Shown here piece by piece: positions 13,503 through 18,683 of a stretch of 18,683 nt of DNA. The translations under genes were made by a program, and so were the position numbers. The notes under the pieces were generated by a model that did not search any database, was not told where the DNA came from, and worked only from the letters and a program-made list of their open reading frames with translations. This stretch comes from DASUAS01 sp036502765 (GTDB taxonomy: Bacteria > Actinomycetota > Acidimicrobiia > IMCC26256 > DASPTH01): assembly GCA_036502765.1 (NCBI GenBank), contig DASXXX010000230.1, positions 1 to 18,683 on the forward strand, in the 5' to 3' direction. Position 1 is the first letter of the stretch; the number at the start of each line of letters is the position of its first letter.

Positions 13503-14669
13503 GTGGACTTCACCCCGTCGCCCACCGCCGAGCAGTTCGGCGACGAAGTGCGAGCACTGCTCGCTCGCGTCTACACCGACGAGCGTCGTCAGCACGCGCA
13601 CGACACCGGCACCATGCACGACTGGGAATTGCACCGAGCGATGGCGGATCAGGGCTGGATCCGCCAGGCGCTGCCCGAGGCGCTCGGAGGCGGAGGGCGC
13701 GGTCCCGAGGAGCTGGCGGTGCTGTTCCGCGAGCTCGAGCTCGCGGGTGCGCCGTACGACGGCATGAGCATCTGCACGATGGTGGCGTCGGTGCTCGCAC
13801 ACGCAGGCAACGAGATGCAGCAGCGTGAGATCCTGCCCAAGTTGCTGAGCGGCGAGTCGCTCATCGCGCTCGGCTACTCCGAACCCGACGCCGGCTCCGA
13901 CGTCGCCGCCGCCCGCACGCGTGCGGTGCGCGATGGTGACGGCTGGCAGATCGACGGCCAGAAGATCTTCACCAGCCTGGCCGAGGAGTCGGAGTGGGTG
14001 TTCCTGCTCACCCGCACGAACCTCGACGTGCCGAAGCACCGCGGGCTCACGTTCTTCCTCGTGCCGACGTCGGCACCGGGGTTCGAGCTGCAGCCCATCC
14101 GGACGCTGTCGGGCAAGCGCACGAACATGACCTTCTACGACGGCGTCCACGTCGGTGACGAGTGGCGCGTCGGCGAGGTCGACGGCGGCTGGCAGGTGAT
14201 GCTGGTCGCGCTGTCGTTCGAGCGGGGTGTCGCCGGCGGTGTGCGCGACGCGGAGCGGTTGCTGGCGGTCGCCGAGGCGCACGCGCGCGCCGGAGTCGAC
14301 GACGACGGGCGTCCGCTGCTCGAGCAGCCCACGCGCCGCGACGCGCTGGCGCGCCTCGCCATCGACGCCGAGGTGGCGGATCTGCTCGCGAGCCGAGCGG
14401 CGTGGGTGGCGGCGTCGGGTCGGCTCCCGGGCGTCGAGGGCGCCGCCAGCAAGCTGTTCGCCACCGAGGCGTTCCAGCGATCGGTCAACCGCCTGGTCGA
14501 CGTGGCGGGACCGGCGGGCCTGGTGCAGGCGCACGCCGTGTCGGACCTGAGCGCGTTCTACGAGTACTGCTACCGCTTCGCTCCCGTCACCACCATCTAC
14601 GGCGGCACCAGCGAGATCCAACGCAACCTCATCGCCCAGCGCGGGCTCGGCCTGCCGCGCGGCAGCTGA
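13503..14669 (+). CDS. Acyl-CoA dehydrogenase (FadE-like), probable catalytic subunit
   Basis: A 388-residue full-length acyl-CoA dehydrogenase that would introduce an alpha-beta double bond into an acyl-CoA, passing electrons via FAD to ETF. It has GYSEPDAGSD (124-133) for FAD/substrate contact, GWQIDGQKIFTS, and Glu240 in LSFERGVAGG at the position of the isovaleryl-CoA-dehydrogenase-type catalytic base. Near the C-terminus YGGTSEIQRNLIAQRGLGLP has Gly where MCAD has its catalytic Glu, so Glu240 is the likely base. The start is GTG at 13503, 2 bp after the previous stop, so the two are translationally coupled and probably form one enzyme. The substrate is unknown; steroid or terpenoid side chains or branched acids are possible. 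Confidence 0.92.
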   Translation: MDFTPSPTAEQFGDEVRALLARVYTDERRQHAHDTGTMHDWELHRAMADQGWIRQALPEALGGGGRGPEELAVLFRELELAGAPYDGMSICTMVASVLAHAGNEMQQREILPKLLSGESLIALGYSEPDAGSDVAAARTRAVRDGDGWQIDGQKIFTSLAEESEWVFLLTRTNLDVPKHRGLTFFLVPTSAPGFELQPIRTLSGKRTNMTFYDGVHVGDEWRVGEVDGGWQVMLVALSFERGVAGGVRDAERLLAVAEAHARAGVDDDGRPLLEQPTRRDALARLAIDAEVADLLASRAAWVAASGRLPGVEGAASKLFATEAFQRSVNRLVDVAGPAGLVQAHAVSDLSAFYEYCYRFAPVTTIYGGTSEIQRNLIAQRGLGLPRGS

Positions 14670-14679
14670 CGGCGGGATC

Positions 14680-15858
14680 GTGCGCGGGCTGCCCGGCCTC
14701 ACGCTCGGCCCCGAGGTCGAGGCGTTCCGCACCGATCTGCGGGAGTTCCTGCGCGACGCGCTCCGCGAGCCTGCCGCGGCCGGCACGCGCGACGTCACCG
14801 ACCTCACCGGGTGGGAGCAGGCCTTCGAGCGCGAGGTCGTTCAGGCGGCGGGCGCCGCGGGTTACCTCGGCGTGAGCCTCCCCGCCGCGTTGGGCGGCGG
14901 CGGCAAGCCTCCGAGCTGGCAGGCGGCAGTGAGCTACGAAGCGGCGTACCACGACGCGCCCCTCATCGACACTGCCGCGGTGTTGGTCGCGCCGACGGTC
15001 GCCGCGTTCGGCACCGATGCGCAACGCGACACGGTCGTGCGCGCCGCGTGCGCGGGCACCGTGAACGCCTGCATCGCGTACACCGAGTCGGGCGCAGGGA
15101 GTGACCTGTCGAACATCGAGACGACCGCATCCGAGCAAGACGACGGCGGCTTCGTGCTCGACGGCGAGAAGGTGTTCGTCACCGGCGCGCACAAGGCCGA
15201 CTGGTGCTGCACGATCACGCGCACCGATCCGTCGTCGACCGGCAAGCGCGGCCTCTCCATGTTCCTGGTCGACATGACGACTCCAGATGTCGAGATCGAG
15301 CGGATCGCCACCGCGAACCGGTGGACGTTGTCGACGGTGCGGTTCGTCGGCGCGCGCGTCGACGCCGACGCGCTGCTCGGCGACGCCGGCAACGGGTGGC
15401 GCCAGCTCAGCGGCGCACTCCTCGCCGAACGCAGCGGCGCGGCGTGGCTCGGCTGGGCGACGCGCACCCTGGAAGCGCTCCTCGACTCGTGCGCGGGAAC
15501 CCGAAACCGGGTGGCGCGCGATGCGCTGGCCGACCTGGTGGCGCGCTGGTTCGCGGCCGTCGGCCACGTGCAACGCGTGGTGGCACTGCAGGACGCGGGC
15601 AGCGCCCCCTTCGCCGAGGGCGCGCTCAGCAAGGTCTGCGTGACCGAGCTCCTGCAACGCATCGGCCGGGTCGGCGCGACGCTGCTCGGACCCGACGCGC
15701 TGACCGCACCGGGGTGGTTCGGCGACGCGCTGCCGCAGTGGTTCGCCTACGAGGTGGTGGAGCGCCTCCACCCGACGCTGAGCGTGGGCGCCAACGAGAT
15801 CCAACGCACGACGATCGCCGACGTGGGCCTGGGCCTCCCGCCCGAGCCCCGCACGTGA
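14680..15858 (+). CDS. Acyl-CoA dehydrogenase (FadE-like)
   Basis: A 392-residue acyl-CoA dehydrogenase. The FAD/substrate loop is IAYTESGAGSD and the following strand is GGFVLDGEKVFVTGAHKADW. Glu250 in GALLAERSGAAW occupies the IVD-type catalytic position. The C-terminal motif, usually YGGTSEIQR, is SVGANEIQR here, and Cys155-equivalent positions hold a CC pair (ADWCCTI). GTG at 14680 is 10 bp after the previous stop with GGCGGGA before it, in line with one operon. It is probably a separate enzyme, acting at a different step from the preceding pair, but a complex with the first homologue cannot be excluded. The oxidoreductase gene starts 38 bp later. Confidence 0.9.
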   Translation: MRGLPGLTLGPEVEAFRTDLREFLRDALREPAAAGTRDVTDLTGWEQAFEREVVQAAGAAGYLGVSLPAALGGGGKPPSWQAAVSYEAAYHDAPLIDTAAVLVAPTVAAFGTDAQRDTVVRAACAGTVNACIAYTESGAGSDLSNIETTASEQDDGGFVLDGEKVFVTGAHKADWCCTITRTDPSSTGKRGLSMFLVDMTTPDVEIERIATANRWTLSTVRFVGARVDADALLGDAGNGWRQLSGALLAERSGAAWLGWATRTLEALLDSCAGTRNRVARDALADLVARWFAAVGHVQRVVALQDAGSAPFAEGALSKVCVTELLQRIGRVGATLLGPDALTAPGWFGDALPQWFAYEVVERLHPTLSVGANEIQRTTIADVGLGLPPEPRT

Positions 15859-15896
15859 TCAACGAGGCATCACTGACGACGAGCACTGGGGGGACC

Positions 15897-16952
15897 ATGA
15901 CGTACCGAGTGGTGGGGTGGTCGACGGGCGGTGTCGGGAAGCTGGCGATCCGCGCCATCGCCCGGCGGCCCGATCTCGAGCTGGTGGGCGTGTGGGTGCA
16001 CAGCGCCGAGAAGGACGGTGTCGACGCCGGCACCCTCGCGGGCGTCGATCCGCTCGGGGTCACCGCGACCACCGACGCCGACGCGCTGTTGGCGCTCGCG
16101 CCGGACTGCATCTGCTACTCGGCGCAGGGCGAGGGCATGGACGCCGCCGCGGTGCCCGACATGGCCCGGATGCTCGAAGCGGGCATCAACGTGGTGACGG
16201 TGTCGACCCCGGGCCTGGTGCACCCACCCGGATACCAGGCCGACTGGCGTGCGCAACTCGACGCGGCGGCGACGCGCGGGAGCGCCACGCTGTACGCGTC
16301 GGGCATCGAGCCCGGGTTCGCCGGCGACCAGCTGCCCCTCACGCTGATGACGATGAGCGACACCGTCACTTCGGTGCGCACGCAGGAGATCTTCCTCTAC
16401 GACGAGTACCCGGTGACGTTCGTGATGTTCGACGTGTTCGGCTTCGGGAAGCCGATGGAGTACGACGCGATCATGGCGATGCCCGGCGTGCAGTCGGGCT
16501 CGTGGGGTCCACCGATTCGCATGATCGCCGATCGCCTCGGCGTGGAGCTCGACGAGATCCGCGAGACGTACGAGAAGGTCGTGACGCCGCGCACGCTCGA
16601 GGTCGCGGCGGGCACGATCGAGGCGGGCACCGTCGGCGCAGTGCGCTTCGAGACCATCGGCGTGGTGAACGGCCGCGACGCGATCGTGATCGAGCACGTC
16701 AACCGCATGGCGTCGGACCTCGCACCCGAGTGGCCCACCGCGCGGCGCGACGGCACGTACCGCATCGTGATCGAGGGCAACCCCGACCTCACGTGCGAGC
16801 TCGAGGTCGGCGCGCCGGAGACGTCGAGCGACGACGGCATGGTCGCCACCACCATGCGCCTGGTGAACGCCATCCCCTACGTGTGCGACGCCCCCGCCGG
16901 CCTCACCACGTCCCTCGACCTCCCCTTGACCACCCCCAAGTTCGCCCTCTGA
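15897..16952 (+). CDS. NAD(P)-dependent oxidoreductase, 2,4-diaminopentanoate-dehydrogenase/dihydrodipicolinate-reductase-like
   Basis: A 351-residue protein with an N-terminal Rossmann domain: YRVVGWSTGGVGKLAIRAI (nucleotide loop), then PDLELVGVWVHS, DADALLALAPDCICYSAQG and INVVTVSTPGLVHP. The C-terminal half matches what I know as the DAP-dehydrogenase-like C-terminal domain common in mycobacterial homologues usually annotated as dihydrodipicolinate reductase. Those genes are often next to acyl-CoA catabolic genes and their true substrates are unknown; lysine biosynthesis is unlikely here. ATG at 15897 follows GGGGGGA closely and begins at the first beta strand. An in-frame GTG at 15855 overlapping the preceding stop is an alternative. 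Last gene of the rightward operon, convergent with the 2OG-like hypothetical (17-bp gap). Confidence 0.82.
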   Translation: MTYRVVGWSTGGVGKLAIRAIARRPDLELVGVWVHSAEKDGVDAGTLAGVDPLGVTATTDADALLALAPDCICYSAQGEGMDAAAVPDMARMLEAGINVVTVSTPGLVHPPGYQADWRAQLDAAATRGSATLYASGIEPGFAGDQLPLTLMTMSDTVTSVRTQEIFLYDEYPVTFVMFDVFGFGKPMEYDAIMAMPGVQSGSWGPPIRMIADRLGVELDEIRETYEKVVTPRTLEVAAGTIEAGTVGAVRFETIGVVNGRDAIVIEHVNRMASDLAPEWPTARRDGTYRIVIEGNPDLTCELEVGAPETSSDDGMVATTMRLVNAIPYVCDAPAGLTTSLDLPLTTPKFAL

Positions 16953-16969
16953 TTCACGAGGTTGGCGGG

Positions 16970-17968
16970 TCAGGCGGTGCTGAGGGGGCCGGCGTAGGCG
17001 GCGGCGACGGCGGACTCGAAGGTGCGGTCGTGGAGCGGGTCGGCGACGTCGGGGAGGACGATGCCGCGGGCGTCGCAGTCGGCTCGCCAGGTGCCGAGCA
17101 CCTGGCCGAAGGTGATGTCGTCGAGGTGCTCGTCGAACACGCGGGCGTCCTCGGCGTCGTGGAAGCACTCGGCCTTCCACGAGATGGAGATGCGGATGTC
17201 GTCACGACCGAAGTCGCCGAAGTCGCGGTCGCCCTTGGTGATGCGCCACCGGCAGCTGGCGGCATCGAACGACAGGAGCGAATCGATGGGCACCATCGCG
17301 AACCGGCCGTCGCCGACCGCCTCGACCCGGTGGTACATGAAGTCGTTGTCGCCGACGACCGCGAAGTTCGACGGCGGTTCGATGGTGACCTCGGGCGCGG
17401 CGACGCCGTCGGGCCAGTAGCTGAACCCGCCGTTGGGACCGTCGTAGTACCACGCGACCGCAGTCGCGACCTTGACGCGCCAGCGCTCGAACAGGCCCGA
17501 CGTCGCCATCGCCTGCACCACCCACGCGGGGTACTGCGAGCGTTCGACGCCGCGGAACGTCGGCACGTCGGTGTGCTTGCGGTTCTGCGGCATCGGCGCG
17601 GTGAGGTTGGAGAACACGATGAGCGGACGCACGACTTCGGCGTCGAACACCTGCTGCGCGGCGGCGACGAGACGCTCGTTGTGCAGCACGTCGTCGACGC
17701 CGTCGATGTGCGTCTCGCGGGACGACACCCAGTCGCCGCGGTAGATCGGCATCGTCATCAGCTCGTCGTCGGCCATCACGCCCACCGCGTCGGGTGAGCC
17801 GTTGCGCGCCGCGTCCTTGTAGGCGTCGAGGGACGCCGCGAACTCGCGCAGCATCAACACGTGCGCGTAGGGGCCGTTGGTCTCGCACAGGCGCCACGCG
17901 AGCTCGGGATCGTCGAGCACACCCGTGACGCTGACGGGAGGACGGGGCGCGAGATCGGTCGTGGTCAT
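16970..17968 (-). CDS. Hypothetical protein with a 2OG-Fe(II)-oxygenase-like residue pattern
   Basis: A 332-residue protein that I do not recognise by name. Residues 115-225 look like a double-stranded beta-helix: VRPLIVFSNLTAPMPQ, then KHTDVPTFRG with His132-x-Asp134, then AVAWYYDGPNGGFSYWPDG, then FAVVGDNDFMYHRVEAV with His213, and Arg222 nine residues later. This His-x-Asp ... His ... Arg order and spacing is that of Fe(II)/2-oxoglutarate dioxygenases (metal triad, then the 2OG-binding Arg). The C-terminal 90 residues are helical, with no motif I know. The start is ATG at 17968 after GGGCGG; TATCGT ends 7 bp upstream and may be a -10 of a leaderless mRNA. No signal peptide. The gene is convergent with the oxidoreductase. 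The oxygenase call is inference from residue pattern only. Confidence 0.6.
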   Translation of the reverse strand: MTTTDLAPRPPVSVTGVLDDPELAWRLCETNGPYAHVLMLREFAASLDAYKDAARNGSPDAVGVMADDELMTMPIYRGDWVSSRETHIDGVDDVLHNERLVAAAQQVFDAEVVRPLIVFSNLTAPMPQNRKHTDVPTFRGVERSQYPAWVVQAMATSGLFERWRVKVATAVAWYYDGPNGGFSYWPDGVAAPEVTIEPPSNFAVVGDNDFMYHRVEAVGDGRFAMVPIDSLLSFDAASCRWRITKGDRDFGDFGRDDIRISISWKAECFHDAEDARVFDEHLDDITFGQVLGTWRADCDARGIVLPDVADPLHDRTFESAVAAAYAGPLSTA

Positions 17969-18007
17969 CCGCCCGACGATACCGCCGGATGGTTTTTCGC
18001 CGCCTGC

Positions 18008-18033
18008 GTTTCGCCGATCTCGGCCTCGGGCAG
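18008..18033 (+). promoter_or_regulatory. Possible stress-sigma-factor-type promoter of the PA2169-family gene
   Basis: GTTT (18008-18011), a 16-bp spacer and GGGCAG (18028-18033) resemble the GTTT-N14-18-GGGTAT pattern of actinobacterial SigB/SigF-type promoters. The -10-like part has two mismatches. It lies 34 bp before the start of the four-helix-bundle gene. Confidence 0.25.
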
Positions 18034-18067
18034 TGAGAGGGACCTCCCCAACCGAAGGAACGTTCAG

Positions 18068-18514
18068 ATGTCGAACGACGCAAAGGTCACCAAGGACCTC
18101 CTCCAGACCCTCGAAGACGGCCGGGCCGGCTTCGAGAAAGGCGCAGAGAAGCTGGACTCGACCGACGCCCCGGAGCTCGCGCCGACCTTCCGCAAGTACC
18201 GCGACCAACGGGTCGCGTTCGCGACCGAGCTGCGGAGCCTGGCGCAGCAGTACGGCGACCAGCTCGACGAGAGCGGGTCAGTGGCCGGCACCCTCCACCG
18301 CGGCTGGCTGACGCTCAAGGACGCGCTGGCCGGTTCGAAGCCCGACGGCGTGCTCGACGCGGCCGAGCAGGGTGAAGACCACGCGGTGAGCGAGTACGAG
18401 CAGGCCCTCGACGACGACATCTCGCCCGAACTGCGCGCCGTCGTCCAGCGTCAGCTCACGGAGATCCGCGCCGCGCACGACGAGGTCAAGGCGCTGCGTA
18501 CGACGCTCTCGTAG
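18068..18514 (+). CDS. PA2169-family four-helix-bundle protein (DUF2383)
   Basis: A 148-residue all-helical, ferritin-like-fold protein. The family pattern is clear: LLQTLEDGRAGFEKGAEKL in helix 1, FRKYRDQRVAFATELRSL in helix 2, the signature GSVAGTLHRGWLTLK (70-84) and AAEQGEDHAVSEYEQAL in helix 3, and VQRQLTEIRAAHDEV in helix 4. The Glu and His residues that could bind metal in ferritin-like folds are present (Glu100, Glu103, His77, His105 and His137 regions), but the function of the family is unknown, often linked to stress. ATG at 18068 has GAAGGA (18054-18059) 8 bp upstream. It stands alone between a divergent gene and a strong hairpin. Confidence 0.85.
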   Translation: MSNDAKVTKDLLQTLEDGRAGFEKGAEKLDSTDAPELAPTFRKYRDQRVAFATELRSLAQQYGDQLDESGSVAGTLHRGWLTLKDALAGSKPDGVLDAAEQGEDHAVSEYEQALDDDISPELRAVVQRQLTEIRAAHDEVKALRTTLS

Positions 18515-18520
18515 CCGAGC

Positions 18521-18550
18521 GTGCGGCGCCGCGCTGACGCGGCGCCGCAC
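18521..18550. terminator. 13-bp GC-rich hairpin, probable bidirectional terminator
   Basis: GTGCGGCGCCGCG (18521-18533), loop CTGA, CGCGGCGCCGCAC (18538-18550): a perfect 13-bp stem, 6 bp after the PA2169-family stop. No T tract follows on either strand, as is common for actinobacterial terminators. It lies between two converging genes and could serve both. The rest of 18551-18622 shows only a small CCCC-GCTT-GGGG hairpin (18600-18611). Confidence 0.7.
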
Positions 18551-18622
18551 ATCGGCGTCAACCGATGGCGCGGTCGAGAAGCTTTCGTCATCGCTCCATC
18601 CCCGCTTGGGGGTCGTACTGGT

Positions 18623-18683
18623 TCAGTCGCGGAACTCGTCGGCGGCCATGTCCACCTCGTGCAGGCGCGCGATGCCCGCGGTG
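18623..18683 (-). CDS. Partial: C-terminal end of a minus-strand gene cut by the window edge
   Basis: Read leftward from the edge, the frame ending at TGA (18625-18623) gives TAGIARLHEVDMAADEFRD. It is open to the window edge and has strong G/C in third positions. Only about 19 residues are visible, so no family can be named. The position, just past a terminator-like hairpin and convergent with the previous gene, fits a real gene end. Confidence 0.4.
   Translation of the reverse strand, partial: TAGIARLHEVDMAADEFRD

Noticed and set aside
15855..15896. GTG at 15855 as the start of the diaminopentanoate-dehydrogenase-like gene, overlapping the preceding stop.
   Set aside because: The Rossmann strand begins right after ATG 15897, which has a purine-rich SD; the extra 14 residues add nothing recognisable. 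It remains possible.
15897..16952. Lysine-biosynthesis dihydrodipicolinate reductase (dapB).
   Set aside because: Length (351 residues) and C-terminal half differ from DapB, and the acyl-CoA context does not suit lysine synthesis.
15917..17797. A long Arg/Gly-rich open frame over the oxidoreductase and the 2OG-like gene.
   Set aside because: It crosses two convergent real genes and has no recognisable domain; it is a shadow frame.
18551..18683. tRNA-like TTC/GGTTC segment near the right edge.
   Set aside because: No acceptor, D or anticodon stems can be paired around it.
1..18683. A defence island, prophage or mobile element.
   Set aside because: No integrase, transposase, restriction, toxin-antitoxin, phage or terminal-repeat signature was found; composition looks uniform apart from short promoter patches.

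Overview
The window is about 70% GC. It uses GTG starts freely, has several genes with little or no Shine-Dalgarno (SD) sequence, and carries families typical of Actinomycetota: a luciferase-like F420-type oxidoreductase, several FadE-like acyl-CoA dehydrogenases, a DUF2510 membrane protein, a WHG-type TetR regulator and a LexA box of the CGAAC-N4-GTTCG type. I read it as chromosomal DNA of a high-GC actinobacterium with broad acyl-CoA catabolism, possibly Acidimicrobiia. The class is inference; no rRNA or other marker is present. I see no transposase, integrase, phage gene, CRISPR array, tRNA or rRNA.

Layout. (1) 1-4128: a TetR regulator on the plus strand faces a four-gene minus-strand operon, transcribed in the order LLM oxidoreductase, crotonase, 2,4-dienoyl-CoA-reductase-like SDR, amidohydrolase. 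Gaps are 19, 4 and 10 bp, and the last gene overlaps the tetR 3' end by 82 bp. (2) 4129-4241: three 26-bp tandem repeats with internal dyad symmetry, between that operon and a NYN-nuclease/LOTUS protein gene. (3) 5319-9630: mainly unlinked housekeeping and stress genes (tandem NIPSNAP-like protein, RimJ/RimL-like acetyltransferase, helical hypothetical protein, secreted protein, small NATD1-type acetyltransferase, MsrA, DUF2510/septum-formation-like membrane protein). (4) 9642-12443: DNA polymerase IV with a LexA box at its start, behind an acyl-CoA ligase gene. (5) 12429-16952: a divergent catabolic locus. The ligase reads left; three acyl-CoA dehydrogenases and a 2,4-diaminopentanoate-dehydrogenase-like oxidoreductase read right. 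Both directions leave a 22-bp intergenic region centred on a 12-bp inverted repeat. (6) 16970-18683: a hypothetical protein with a 2OG-Fe(II)-oxygenase-like residue pattern, a PA2169-family four-helix protein, a strong hairpin, and the 3' end of a further minus-strand gene.

How the genes work together. The ligase would activate a carboxylic acid and the dehydrogenases would desaturate its CoA ester. The first dehydrogenase lacks the FAD-loop motif and the catalytic Glu that the second keeps, which suggests an alpha2beta2 pair of the kind known from actinobacterial steroid side-chain degradation. The region-1 operon would add dienoyl-CoA reduction, hydration or isomerisation, and hydrolysis. 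The substrate cannot be read from sequence.

Nothing here is clearly a new defence or mobile system. The best leads are the symmetric divergent promoter, the palindromic tandem repeats beside the NYN-LOTUS gene, the 2OG-oxygenase-like hypothetical, the LexA box on dinB, and active-site substitutions in the ligase and the crotonase. There is no gene-free stretch over 300 bp; the longest gaps are 4129-4232 and 18515-18622, both described.
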